NCBI GenBank assembly: GCA_016716005.1
Contig: JADJXE010000001.1
Span: forward strand, 310,001 to 374,000
Source of the DNA: Acidimicrobiales bacterium
Lineage (GTDB): Bacteria > Actinomycetota > Acidimicrobiia > Acidimicrobiales > JADJXE01
Length of the DNA: 64,000 nt
Reading direction: 5' to 3'
The position numbers and the translations under genes were made by a program. Under the pieces are notes generated by a model. That model searched no databases and had not been told where the DNA came from. It saw only the letters and a program-made list of their open reading frames with translations. How positions within the stretch are numbered: position 1 is the first letter of the stretch; every line of letters starts with the position of its first letter. This document shows positions 49,896 to 58,602 of this stretch, one piece after another.

Positions 49896-51498
49896 GGGCC
49901 ACCTCCGGCGCCGCCAGCACCGCCACCGGGCCGGGACCGCCGGTCAGCCGCTGGATCGCCAGGTAGAGCGCCAGGGCGATCGAGGCTCCCAGCGCCACGG
50001 TCACCAGAGCGTCCCACCGGCTGACGCCTCCCACGGCTCGGTCGACGAGGGCCGCCGCCGCCGTGGCGACCGCGGCCGCCAGGAGCGATCGCAGGAGCCC
50101 CGTGGCGGGATGCGGGCGCGCCCCGGCAGGCAGGCGCCGCACCATCAGGGAGAACAGGGCGACGGCGCCGGCGAGGTACGCGGCCGAGTGCGCTGCGGCC
50201 AGGCCGGCGACGCGGTCGGCCGGGTCGAGCGCCACGGCGGCCAGCACCATGAGGGTCGCGCCGGCCGCCACCACACCCACGTTCACGAGTGCCGGGAGCC
50301 GGGCGTCGCCGTCGGCGTAGAAGGCACGCGTGAGCAGCAGGACGACGCCGTAGCCGAGCAGGCCCGGCGCGAACCACCGGAGCGCCGCGGCGACCTGCTC
50401 GGTTCCGGCCCCGGCGGCCGCCCCGAACAGAGTCAGCCTGGCCACCGGCAGGGCCAGTGCCGCGAGCAGGCCGGTGGCGGGCAGCAGGTACCACCCGATG
50501 GCGTTCACGCCGTGCTGCACGGAGCCCGCGTACGCGGGCCAGTCGCCGTCCCTCGCCTCCCGGGACAGCCGCGGGAACAGCGTGGTGTACACGGGCACCG
50601 CGAAGAGCGCGACGGGCAGCAGGAAGAAGGTGAAGGCCACCTGGTAGGCCACCACCCCTCCCTCCACGCCGTTGGCGAGGATCAGCACCACGAGCAGGAG
50701 CACCTGGGTGAGGGCGAGGAACAGCGCCGCCCAGGCCCCCTGGCGCCCGAGCAGCCGCACGAGGGGATGGCGGTGGTCGAATCGGGGCCGGAGCGAGAAC
50801 CCGGTGCGCATCACCCCCAGCACCGGCACGGCCGTCATCCCGACCACCCCGAGCGTGGTGCCACCCGCGAGCACGAGCTTCTGGGCGAGGGTGATGTCGA
50901 GCGAGGGTGCGGCGCCGTCGCGCATCCACCAGAACGCGAGGTACGTGGCGATGACGATGACGTTGTTCACCACCGGTGCGAACACGGGCAGTGCGAAGCG
51001 GCTCTCGGCGTTCAGCACGCCGGTGGCCACGAGCCCGGCCGCGTAGAGCACCACCTGGGGGAGGAAGAACCACAGGAAGAACGTGCCGAGACGCACCTGC
51101 GCCTCGCGGATCGCGGGGTCGTCGACCCCCGACACCAGCACCTCCATGATCCACGGCGCGGCCAGCATGCCGAGGGCGGCCACGGCGGCCAGCACCAGGC
51201 CCAGCAGGCCGAGCACCGATCCGGCCACGTGCTCGGCCTCCCCCCGCAGGTGCCGGTCGAGCAGGTGCACCAGCGTCGGGACCAGCACCGCCTGGAGGGC
51301 GCCCGCCGCGAACAGCTCGAACAGCAGGTTCGGGACGCTGTTGGCCGACTGGTAGGTGTTGCCCAGGTACGTCGTGCCCAGCACCGCCGCCACCACCAGG
51401 ATGCGCACGAACCCGGTGACCCGCGACAGGGCGGTGAGCGCGGACATGCTCGCCGTCGCCCGGACCAGGCTCCGACCCCGCGACGCGGCAGCGGTCAC
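49885..51498 (-). CDS. lipid II flippase MurJ-like protein
   Basis: 537 residues, MVF/MOP superfamily with 14 predicted helices. LTALSRVTGFVRILVVAAVLGTTYLGNTYQSANSVPNLLFELFAAGALQAVLVP is the family N-terminus with the Arg residues of the central cavity; TTLFPRLSREARDGDW and LLTRAFYADGDARLPALVNV are conserved. The usual extracellular serine/threonine kinase-type extension of mycobacterial MurJ is absent. It may flip lipid II or a different lipid-linked glycan; the three downstream sugar-lipid genes make a second substrate possible. GTG at 51498 overlaps the steB stop. Confidence 0.87.
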   Translation of the reverse strand: MTAAASRGRSLVRATASMSALTALSRVTGFVRILVVAAVLGTTYLGNTYQSANSVPNLLFELFAAGALQAVLVPTLVHLLDRHLRGEAEHVAGSVLGLLGLVLAAVAALGMLAAPWIMEVLVSGVDDPAIREAQVRLGTFFLWFFLPQVVLYAAGLVATGVLNAESRFALPVFAPVVNNVIVIATYLAFWWMRDGAAPSLDITLAQKLVLAGGTTLGVVGMTAVPVLGVMRTGFSLRPRFDHRHPLVRLLGRQGAWAALFLALTQVLLLVVLILANGVEGGVVAYQVAFTFFLLPVALFAVPVYTTLFPRLSREARDGDWPAYAGSVQHGVNAIGWYLLPATGLLAALALPVARLTLFGAAAGAGTEQVAAALRWFAPGLLGYGVVLLLTRAFYADGDARLPALVNVGVVAAGATLMVLAAVALDPADRVAGLAAAHSAAYLAGAVALFSLMVRRLPAGARPHPATGLLRSLLAAAVATAAAALVDRAVGGVSRWDALVTVALGASIALALYLAIQRLTGGPGPVAVLAAPEVAHGP

Positions 51499-52583
51499 GG
51501 GAGCGGTGCAGGAAGGAGGCGTTGGGCGTCGCCGGCGGTCCCGTACTGGCCGACCACCCCGTCGGGCAGCTGCTCGAGGGCGATCACCACCGCGGCCTGG
51601 CCCGCGAAGCGCTGGAGATCGTCCACGGTGGACACCCGCCGGGCCAGGGCCTCGTCGCTCCGGATCCACGACACGAAGACGTCGACGGGACCGTCCTCGC
51701 TCGGTTCCGAGGACTCGGCCGCGACCGCGGGCGCCGGGTCGGCGGTGGCGAGCACCCGCACGAGCGGATCCATCAGGTCGCCGTCGGGCAGCACGGCCCC
51801 CGCGCCGGACACCAGCACCACGCGGGTGCCGGGCAGCGGCACCGAGGCGGGGTCCGCCCCCTCCGGCGCCACCAGCTCGCCGTCGAGGAAGCCAGCGTCG
51901 AGCAGCTCCCGCAGCAGGGTGCCGGCAGAGGACGTGCCGTCGGCCGGCGGGACGGACGTGGTGGGCGCGCCGGTGGTGCCCGGGGCCGGTTCGGGTGAGG
52001 TGCCCGCCGTCGCCTCCGGGCCCGGGGCGGGCTCCGACGGCACACCGGCACCGGCACCGGCACCGGCATCGACATCGGCGCTGGCCGTGGCCAGGAGGGC
52101 CGTGCCGAGGCGCGCCGCCAGGACGTCGCGCACCCGGCGGGGATCGGTGCTCGGCGTGCCCACGATGGCGGCCAGCTCGGCCACGTCGTCGGGGTCGGCC
52201 AGCGCGAGCCGCTCGGTGAACCGGAGCGCTCCCTGGTACCGGGCGCCGGCCGAGCCCAACGAGACGGCCAGCTCGTCGACGGGCTCCTGGGCGACCCCCT
52301 GCATGCTCAGGACGAGCAGCGGTACGTCGGCCAGGCGGCCCGCCAGCAGCAGCGAGCCCTCGTCGGCCAGGGCGTCGCGCTCGGCCTCGAGCCGATCGAC
52401 CTCGCCGCGGAGGCGGTCGTTCTCGGCCTGGGTGTCCTCGAGGCGCCCCTCGAGGGAGTCGAGGCGATCCTCCAGGGCACCGACGATGGCACGGTCTACG
52501 ATGGTCGACCCCACCGTCACCCCGATCCCGAGGGCGAGGAAGACGGCCACGATGCTGACGATGTGATACCGCAGGTTGACCAC
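51495..52583 (-). CDS. steB: copper transporter family protein (MctB/SteB-like)
   Basis: 362 residues. One N-terminal membrane helix (IVSIVAVFLALGIGVTVGSTIV), a coiled coil (ALEDRLDSLEGRLEDTQAENDRLRGEVDRLEAERDAL, about 35-75), and a periplasmic domain split by a low-complexity Ala/Gly/Pro/Thr stretch (residues 170-215). This is the DUF3186 / copper transporter family (Rv1698 MctB); with SteA, the Corynebacterium homologue SteB is part of the cytokinetic ring. GTG start. steA lies 7 bp upstream, as in other actinobacteria. Confidence 0.9.
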   Translation of the reverse strand: MVNLRYHIVSIVAVFLALGIGVTVGSTIVDRAIVGALEDRLDSLEGRLEDTQAENDRLRGEVDRLEAERDALADEGSLLLAGRLADVPLLVLSMQGVAQEPVDELAVSLGSAGARYQGALRFTERLALADPDDVAELAAIVGTPSTDPRRVRDVLAARLGTALLATASADVDAGAGAGAGVPSEPAPGPEATAGTSPEPAPGTTGAPTTSVPPADGTSSAGTLLRELLDAGFLDGELVAPEGADPASVPLPGTRVVLVSGAGAVLPDGDLMDPLVRVLATADPAPAVAAESSEPSEDGPVDVFVSWIRSDEALARRVSTVDDLQRFAGQAAVVIALEQLPDGVVGQYGTAGDAQRLLPAPLP

Positions 52584-52590
52584 GGGCTGC

Positions 52591-53727
52591 CTACCGGAAC
52601 GTGAGCCACAGGCTGCGGACGAACAGCCGGAGGGGCTCGCTGACGATGGTGATGACGACCAGGGTGAACAGGGCCGACACCACCAGCAGGGTGAGGTCGC
52701 GCTTGCGGATCCGCCCCTGGTAGAGCCGGTTCACGCCCTTGGCGTCCACGAGGATCGGCCCGACCTTCAGCCGGACGAGGAACGTCGACGCCATGCCGGC
52801 GCGGCCCTTGTCGAGGAAGTCGACCATCGAGGAGTGGGTCCCGACCGCCACGATGAGCTCGGCTCCCCGCTCGTAGGCCAGCAGCATGGCGATGTCCTCG
52901 CTGGTGCCGGCCGCCTCGAACACCTGGTACGGAAGGCCGAGCGCCTCCAGCCGCTCGGCGCCCGGGGCCCTGCCACCCGGGTACGCGTGGACCACCAGGC
53001 GGGCCCCGCAGCGCAGGGCCGGCTCGGAGACGGAGTCGAAGTCGCCGATGATCACGTCGGGTCGCTCCCCCAGCTCGAGGAGCGCGTCGGCGCCGCCGTC
53101 GACCCCGATGAGCACCGGGCGGAGGTCGTGGAGGTAGCCCCCCCGCCGGAGGGCGCCCAGGTCCTCCCGGTAGTCGTGGCCGCGCACCACGATGAGCGCC
53201 TGCCGGTCCCGGAAGTCGATCCCGACGTCGGGGACGGTGACGTCGTCCGTCGCCAGGTGGCTCTCCCGGCGGACGTACTCGAGGGTGTTGGCCGCGAACC
53301 GCTCCAGCTCGGCACCCAGGTTGTCGCGCGCCAGGTCGATCCTCGCCTCCACCGACGCCACGTCCTGGCGCACACCCGAGGCGACCACCTGCCCACCCAC
53401 CACCACGTCGGCCCCGTCGACGGTGACCGCCACGCCCTCGGTGACGGCGTCGAAGACCCCGACCCCCACCTCGTCCACGACGACCACGCCCGCTTGGACC
53501 AGCAGCAGGGGCCCCGGGTTGGGATAGCGACCCGACACCGACGCGGCCACGTTGACGACGGCGGCCGCACCCGCCGCGATCAGGCCCTCGGCCGCGACGC
53601 GGTCGAGGTCCTGGTGGTCGATCACCGCCACGTCGCCGGGTTGCAGGCGCTTCACCAGGTCCTTGGTGCGCCGATCGACCCGTGCCGGTCCGGTGACGAG
53701 GCCAGCGCCCCGCTCGCGCAGCGCCAT
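52591..53727 (-). CDS. steA: SteA-like cytokinetic ring protein
   Basis: 378 residues. The middle resembles a thiamin pyrophosphokinase-like fold (VLIGVDGGADALLELGERPDVIIGDFDSVSE, then DIAMLLAYERGAELIVAVGTHSS), and one C-terminal helix pair (LLVVSALFTLVVITIVS) anchors it. It matches the SteA/Rv1697 family, thought to work with SteB at the division site. ATG at 53727 overlaps the recN stop (TGATG). Conserved order recN-steA-steB. Confidence 0.9.
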   Translation of the reverse strand: MALRERGAGLVTGPARVDRRTKDLVKRLQPGDVAVIDHQDLDRVAAEGLIAAGAAAVVNVAASVSGRYPNPGPLLLVQAGVVVVDEVGVGVFDAVTEGVAVTVDGADVVVGGQVVASGVRQDVASVEARIDLARDNLGAELERFAANTLEYVRRESHLATDDVTVPDVGIDFRDRQALIVVRGHDYREDLGALRRGGYLHDLRPVLIGVDGGADALLELGERPDVIIGDFDSVSEPALRCGARLVVHAYPGGRAPGAERLEALGLPYQVFEAAGTSEDIAMLLAYERGAELIVAVGTHSSMVDFLDKGRAGMASTFLVRLKVGPILVDAKGVNRLYQGRIRKRDLTLLVVSALFTLVVITIVSEPLRLFVRSLWLTFR

Positions 53728-55358
53728 CAGCGCCGGGCCCCCCGCCGCCCGGTGCGCGGGTCCGCGACCCGGCCGCTCCGGCGCTGGCGCGCCTCGGCCA
53801 GCAGCTCCTCGGCGTGGTCGCGCCCCGTCCCGCTGTCGGGCAGCCCGGACAGCATCCGTGACAGCTCGACCACGCGCTCCTCGGGGCCGAGGCGGTGCGC
53901 CCTGGTCACGGCCCGGCCCCCCTCCTCCTGCTTGTGCAGGCCGATCTGCTCGTCGGCGAAGGCGGCCACCTGCGGCAGGTGGGTCACGACCAGCACCTGA
54001 TGCTCCTCGGCCACCACCGCCAGCGCCCGACCCACGGCGAGCGCGGCCTGGCCGCCCACACCCGCGTCGACCTCGTCGAACACCAGCGTCGGCGGGGCCT
54101 CGCTCAGCACCAGCCGCAGGGCCAGCATGGCCCGGGCCAGCTCCCCGCCCGACGCCACCCGCGCCAGCGGCAGGAGGGGCTCGCCCGGGTTGGCGGCCAG
54201 GAGGAACGTCACGTCGTCGCCGGGGTCGGGCCCCGCCACCTGCACATGGAGGCGGGCCTTGGGCAGCGCCAGCTCCACCAGGTGGGCGCCGACGGCGGCG
54301 GCCAGCGCCGGGGCGGCCGCCCGCCGCGCCACCCCGACGGACGCGGCCGCGACCTGCTCGGCCTGCTCCACGCCGGCGCGCTCCCGTTCGAGGCCGGCCA
54401 CCTGCTCGTCGTGCGCCAGGAGGACGGCGAGTCGGCGACCGGCCTCGTCGCGGTAGGCGAGCACCGCACCCAGGTCGTCGCCGTACTTCCGGCAGAGGTC
54501 ATGCAGCAGCCGGCGTCGGCGGCGGACCTGATCGAGGCGCTCGGGGTCGTCGTCGATGCCCTCCCCGGCGGTCCGGAGGTCGACCGCGGCCTCGGCGATC
54601 TCGGCGGCCACCGCCCGGAGACGGGCCTCCAGCGCCGAGAACGGGGATCGTCCGGCGATGGTGGCCAGGGCCGTGCCGACGGCGTCGATCCCGCCGCCGT
54701 CGTCGACGAGGGCGGCGTGAGCCCGGCCGGCGGCATCGATGTGCTCCTGGGCGTGGGCGAGGCACTCCTCCTCGGCCTCCAGCGCCGCGTCCTCGTCCGG
54801 GTCGTCGAGGCCTGCCGCGGCCAGCTCGTCGAGCTGGAAGCGCAGCAGGTCGGCCTCGCGGGCGCGGGCGCGCGCGTCACCACCGAGGGCCGCCAGGGCG
54901 GACGCGAGCTCGAGGAGGCGCCGCCGCGCCTCGAGCAGCGGCACCAGGTCGACCCCTCCGAAGCGATCGAGGGCGTCCCGCTGCACGGCCGGGGCCAGGA
55001 GGGACTGGTGGGTGTGCTGGCCGTGCAGGTCGACCAGCAGACGACCCAGCTCGGCCAGGCTGGCCGCGGTGGCCATCCGCCCGTCGATGTAGGCACGGGA
55101 CCGGCCGTCCCTGGGGACCACCCGCGCCAGCACCAGCTCCTGGCTGTCGACGACGAAGCGGCCCTCCACACGCGCCTCGGCGGCCCCCGGGCGGACGAGG
55201 ACCGGGTCGGCCCGTCCCCCGACGAGCAGCTCGATGGCCTCGACCACCAGGGTCTTGCCGGCCCCGGTCTCACCGGTGAGCGCGGTCATGCCCCCGCCGA
55301 GCACGAGCGAGAGGTCGTCGATCACCCCTAGGTCGTGCACGGCCAGCTCGACGAGCAC
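53727..55358 (-). CDS. recN: DNA repair protein RecN
   Basis: 543 residues. SMC-like ATPase for double-strand break repair. Walker A GETGAGKTLVVEAI (near 30), VDLHGQHTHQSLLAP, two coiled-coil arms (about 160-370), ABC signature RVASGGELARAMLALRL, Walker B LVFDEVDAGVGG and the VTHLPQVAAFAD switch. GTG start at 55358. 86 bp separate it from nadK, and steA follows by overlap. Normal family length. Confidence 0.96.
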   Translation of the reverse strand: MLVELAVHDLGVIDDLSLVLGGGMTALTGETGAGKTLVVEAIELLVGGRADPVLVRPGAAEARVEGRFVVDSQELVLARVVPRDGRSRAYIDGRMATAASLAELGRLLVDLHGQHTHQSLLAPAVQRDALDRFGGVDLVPLLEARRRLLELASALAALGGDARARAREADLLRFQLDELAAAGLDDPDEDAALEAEEECLAHAQEHIDAAGRAHAALVDDGGGIDAVGTALATIAGRSPFSALEARLRAVAAEIAEAAVDLRTAGEGIDDDPERLDQVRRRRRLLHDLCRKYGDDLGAVLAYRDEAGRRLAVLLAHDEQVAGLERERAGVEQAEQVAAASVGVARRAAAPALAAAVGAHLVELALPKARLHVQVAGPDPGDDVTFLLAANPGEPLLPLARVASGGELARAMLALRLVLSEAPPTLVFDEVDAGVGGQAALAVGRALAVVAEEHQVLVVTHLPQVAAFADEQIGLHKQEEGGRAVTRAHRLGPEERVVELSRMLSGLPDSGTGRDHAEELLAEARQRRSGRVADPRTGRRGARR

Positions 55359-55444
55359 GGCGTCCTCAGCGGCCGACCCGCGCCGCCGGCCGGCGGTGGG
55401 CGGTGTGGGGGCACGTTCGGCGCAGGCGGGGTGGCATCACGTCG

Positions 55445-56299
55445 TCAACGATCGTTGAGGCCGAACTTGGCCTTCAGGATGCGATGGAAGTTCCGGGGAC
55501 CGAACACGACGAGCCGGGCCGACGGCGCCGCCGCCGTGCACGAGACCACGTCCCCCTCGACGAGGGTGCCGAGGTTCCGACCGTCGACCGACAGGGTGGC
55601 CGGCCGGCCGCCCAGGACCTCGAGGCGCAGCACGGTCGTGGGCTCGAGCACCAGCGTCCGGTCGAAGAGCATGTGGGGCGAGACGGGCGTGAGCAGCAGG
55701 GCCCGGTGCTCCGGGGCGACGATCGGACCCCTGGCCGAGAACGCGTACGCGGTGGAGCCGGTGGGCGTGGCGACGATGAGGCCGTCGGCGGCGTAGGTCG
55801 TGAAGAACTCGCCGTCGATCGACACGCCGAGGCGCACGGTGTGGCCCATCGGGGTCTTCTCCAGGACCGCCTCGTTCAGCCCGGTTGCGGTGCTCGCCGG
55901 CTTGCCGGCCGGCTCGGCGGTCACCGAGAGCATCATCCGCTCCTCGATCGCGTAGTCGCCCCGCCCGAGGCGGACCAGGGCGGCATCGAGGGCGGCCGGC
56001 TCCACCTCGGTCAGGTAGCCGAGCTGGCCGACGTTGACGCCGAGCACGGGCACGCCCGCCGCCGCGACCAGGTCGACGGTGCGAAGCATCGTGCCGTCGC
56101 CCCCGAGGCTGAGGGCGACGTCGGCACCGGAGGCCAGCTCGGCGTCGGGAACGCCCAGCTCGCCCAGACCGGCCACCTCGGCGTCGGCGGCCGGGATGCG
56201 GATCTGGTGGCCGCCGTCGAGCAGCTCGCGTGCGACCAGCCGGGCCAGCTCGGCGGCACGGGGACGCTGGTGGTGCAGGACGACCACGAAGGTGCTCAC
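55445..56299 (-). CDS. nadK: NAD kinase
   Basis: 284 residues. Makes NADP from NAD. LGGDGTMLRT carries the GGDGT phosphate-donor loop, LNEAVLEK the Asn-Glu substrate pair, and DGLIVATPTGSTAYAFSARGP the Gly-rich sugar-binding sequence. The GTG at 56299 overlaps the tlyA stop by 4 bp (GTGA). tlyA-nadK-recN is a conserved actinobacterial order. Confidence 0.96.
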   Translation of the reverse strand: MSTFVVVLHHQRPRAAELARLVARELLDGGHQIRIPAADAEVAGLGELGVPDAELASGADVALSLGGDGTMLRTVDLVAAAGVPVLGVNVGQLGYLTEVEPAALDAALVRLGRGDYAIEERMMLSVTAEPAGKPASTATGLNEAVLEKTPMGHTVRLGVSIDGEFFTTYAADGLIVATPTGSTAYAFSARGPIVAPEHRALLLTPVSPHMLFDRTLVLEPTTVLRLEVLGGRPATLSVDGRNLGTLVEGDVVSCTAAAPSARLVVFGPRNFHRILKAKFGLNDR

Positions 56300-57126
56300 C
56301 GGTCAGCCACCGGGGCCTCGCCGGCCGCTTCGGCGACGGCCCTCTCCCTCGTCGCGGCGGGGGCCGGGGCGTCGATGGCCCCGCCCGGTGCCCGGACGTG
56401 GACCAGGAACTCGGCGTTGCCGTCGGCGCCACGGATCGGAGAGGCCATCCACCCCATGATGGTCCCACCCCGGACCACGAGGGCGTCGTCCACCTCCGCG
56501 AGCACCCGGCTCCACACGGCCGGGTCCCGGATGACGCCCCCTCCCCGGTCCGCCTCGCGGCGGCCGGCCTCGAACTGCGGCTTCACGAGCAGGACCAGGT
56601 CGGCTCCCGGTCGGCACACGCCGAGGAGCGCGTCCAGGACCGCCCGGAGCGAGATGAACGACAGGTCGGCCACGACCAGGTCGACGGAACGATCGTCGAG
56701 CGCGGCGAGGTCGAGGTTGCGGATGTTGGTGCGCTCCCGCAGGTCGACGCGGGGATCCCGGCGGAGGCGTTCGTGCAGCTGACCGTGCCCCACGTCGACG
56801 GCCACCACCTGGCTCGCTCCCCGTTGCAGGAGGCAGTCGGTGAACCCACCGGTGGACGCACCGGCGTCGAGGGAGCGTCGGCCCGTCGGGTCGACCCCGA
56901 AGCGGTCGAGCGCGGCCTCGAGCTTGTGGCCGCCGCGGCCGACGAAGCGCGGCGCGGGGGAGGCCAACACCAACGCCTGCCCGGGGCCGACCAGCCGCGA
57001 CGGCTTGCCGGCCGGCGCGCCGTCGACGAGGACGTGACCCCCCTCGATCTGCGCCCTGGCCTCCTCGCGGCTCACGACCAGGCCACGACGGACCAGTTCG
57101 ACGTCGAGGCGCCGCCGCGGCCCCAC
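56296..57126 (-). CDS. tlyA: TlyA family rRNA 2'-O-methyltransferase
   Basis: 276 residues from the GTG at 57126, the first start in frame after the upstream stop. N-terminal S4 RNA-binding domain (VRRGLVVSREEARAQIEGGHVLVDG), then an FtsJ-type methyltransferase: SLDAGASTGGFTDCLL is the SAM loop, VADLSFISLRA and LVKPQFEAG hold catalytic residues, and RGGHKLEAALD the first Lys. It 2'-O-methylates rRNA; some members affect capreomycin sensitivity. It follows the Lys/Ala-rich gene by 22 bp. Confidence 0.94.
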   Translation of the reverse strand: MGPRRRLDVELVRRGLVVSREEARAQIEGGHVLVDGAPAGKPSRLVGPGQALVLASPAPRFVGRGGHKLEAALDRFGVDPTGRRSLDAGASTGGFTDCLLQRGASQVVAVDVGHGQLHERLRRDPRVDLRERTNIRNLDLAALDDRSVDLVVADLSFISLRAVLDALLGVCRPGADLVLLVKPQFEAGRREADRGGGVIRDPAVWSRVLAEVDDALVVRGGTIMGWMASPIRGADGNAEFLVHVRAPGGAIDAPAPAATRERAVAEAAGEAPVADR

Positions 57127-57148
57127 GGGCGGCTCGACGCCGAGCGGA

Positions 57149-57646
57149 TCAGCCGGCGGGCCGCTCGGCCGCCGGCTTCCTGGCGGTGGCCTTCTTGGCC
57201 GCCGGCTTCCTGGCGGTGGCCTTCTTGGCCGCCGGCTTCCGGGCGGTGGCCTTCTTGGTCGCCTCGGTGGCCTTCTTGGTGGCCTTGGTGGCCTTGGTGG
57301 CCTTCGTGGCCTTGGTCGCCTTGGTCGGGGCGGCCTTCGGGGCGCCGGGCCTGCCGGCCCTGGCGATGGCCTCGATGCGCTTCTCGATCCGGACGATGTC
57401 GGCCTTGGTGGCGACACCGAACCCGGACACCTGCGCCGTGACCTCCTTGCGGATCGCGGCCATCAGACGCTCGGAGTTCTTGCGGCTCCGCTCCACGAGC
57501 TCCTGGACGGCGGACTGCGCCTGATCCGCCTGCAGCTCACCGGTCCGCACGAGCCGGTTGACGATCGCCTCGGCCCGGGACTGGGTCATCTGCGTGAACT
57601 TCATGCCCTCGTCGAGATACCGCTTGAGCACGTCCGATTGCGCCAT
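57149..57646 (-). CDS. phasin-like protein with H1-like Lys/Ala tail
   Basis: 165 residues. The first 95 residues form a coiled-coil phasin/PhaF-like region (QSRAEAIVNRLVRTGELQADQAQ, VQELVERSRKNSERLMAAIRKEV, TKADIVRIEKRIEAI). The last 65 are an extremely basic histone-H1-like tail of KAT repeats and three copies of a ten-residue KKATARKPAA-type unit, encoded by a 30-bp repeat. Such proteins bind DNA, and PhaF-type ones also coat storage granules. TACGGT ends 6 nt before its ATG with TTGCGC 17 nt further up. Confidence 0.83.
   Translation of the reverse strand: MAQSDVLKRYLDEGMKFTQMTQSRAEAIVNRLVRTGELQADQAQSAVQELVERSRKNSERLMAAIRKEVTAQVSGFGVATKADIVRIEKRIEAIARAGRPGAPKAAPTKATKATKATKATKATKKATEATKKATARKPAAKKATARKPAAKKATARKPAAERPAG
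57168..57260. repeat. 30-bp coding tandem repeat x3
   Basis: A 30-bp unit beginning CCGGCTTCCTGGCGGTGGCC occurs three times within the phasin-like gene (the last copy with one G change), encoding the ten-residue H1-like repeats. Next to it a 9-bp KAT repeat runs to about 57330. Length polymorphism by slippage is likely. Confidence 0.75.
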
Positions 57647-57652
57647 GAGGCC

Positions 57653-57658
57653 ACCGTA
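57653..57658 (-). promoter_or_regulatory. -10 element TACGGT, leaderless phasin-like gene
   Basis: Minus-strand TACGGT ends 6 nt before the ATG at 57646; TTGCGC lies upstream with a 17-bp spacer, giving the best -35/-10 pair seen here. Confidence 0.6.
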
Positions 57659-57711
57659 CCGACGGACCCTCCCCGGCGCAACGACCCCCCGTCCGCCGAC
57701 GCGGCCGTCGG

Positions 57712-57717
57712 TAGGGT
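57712..57717 (+). promoter_or_regulatory. -10 element TAGGGT, leaderless rhomboid gene
   Basis: TAGGGT ends 6 nt before the GTG at 57724 with no ribosome binding site. It is divergent from the phasin-like promoter, 54 bp apart. Confidence 0.55.
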
Positions 57718-57723
57718 GCGCCC

Positions 57724-58566
57724 GTGATCCCGCTGCGAGACGCCAACCCCACCCGGCGCCTCCCCGTGGTCACGATCGCCCTCATCGTCGTGAACGTGGT
57801 GGTCTACCTGTTCGTGCAGGTACCGGCTCGCGGCACCGACGTCGTCGACGTCGACGGGAGCCAGGTCCGGATCGACGGCGAGCTGCGCTTCAACCTCGAG
57901 CACGCCGCGATCCCGTGCGAGGTGACGCAGGGCGAGCCACTGACGCTCACCGAGATCGGCCGGACGTTCGTCCAGGGTGACGACACCGCCTGCGAGCCCG
58001 ACGCGACCGGGCCCGAGCTGTTCTCCGACAAGAACGTGTACCTGGCCCTCGTCGTGTCGATCTTCCTGCACGGCGGCCTGCTCCACCTGGCCGGGAACAT
58101 GCTCTTCCTGTGGGTGTTCGGCGACAACATCGAGGATCACCTCGGGCCCGTCCGGTTCCTCGCCTTCTTCCTGCTGGCCGGCGTGGCCTCCTCGCTGGCC
58201 CACGTGGCGGTGCAGCCCGCCAGCACGGTTCCGGTGGTGGGGGCGTCGGGCGCCATCGCCGGGGTGATGGGCGCGTACCTCGTGTGGTTCCCGCGGGCCC
58301 CGATCCACACGCTGTTCTTCCTGATCATCGTGTTCTGGCGGCGCATCGAGGCCCGCTGGGTCCTGCTGTTCTGGTTCGTCTCCCAGTTCTTCCTGAACCC
58401 GAACACCGGGGTGGCGTGGGTGGCCCACGTCGGGGGCTTCGTCTTCGGGGTGGTCGTCGGCGTGGCCGCGCGCAGCAGCGAGGCGGTGAGGCGGCTCGTG
58501 TGGCGCTCCGAGTTCGTCACCTCCCGGGGCTGGGACGAGACCGGCGGCTACCCTTCCTCTCGCTGA
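57724..58566 (+). CDS. rhomboid family intramembrane serine protease
   Basis: 280 residues. Six membrane helices; the catalytic Ser is in GASGAIAGVMGAYL and the His in VAHVGGFVFGVVVG. FLHGGLLHLAGNMLFLWVFGDNIEDHLGPVRF is the L1-helix 2 region with WR-like and HLxxN features. A long soluble loop of about 60 residues between the first two helices (VDVDGSQVRIDG, FVQGDDTACEPDA) is typical of this actinobacterial subgroup. Cleaves membrane proteins; target unknown. GTG start, leaderless pattern. Confidence 0.92.
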   Translation: MIPLRDANPTRRLPVVTIALIVVNVVVYLFVQVPARGTDVVDVDGSQVRIDGELRFNLEHAAIPCEVTQGEPLTLTEIGRTFVQGDDTACEPDATGPELFSDKNVYLALVVSIFLHGGLLHLAGNMLFLWVFGDNIEDHLGPVRFLAFFLLAGVASSLAHVAVQPASTVPVVGASGAIAGVMGAYLVWFPRAPIHTLFFLIIVFWRRIEARWVLLFWFVSQFFLNPNTGVAWVAHVGGFVFGVVVGVAARSSEAVRRLVWRSEFVTSRGWDETGGYPSSR

Positions 58567-58602
58567 GGAGGGCGGGGGTGCCCACCCGGGGGGAGGTGGT
58601 GC

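Noticed and set aside
46178..52566. Long plus-strand open frames opposite the envelope and steB genes
   Set aside because: They are antisense to genes with clear families, lack ribosome binding sites and show low-complexity Arg/Pro/Gly composition typical of GC-rich shadow frames.
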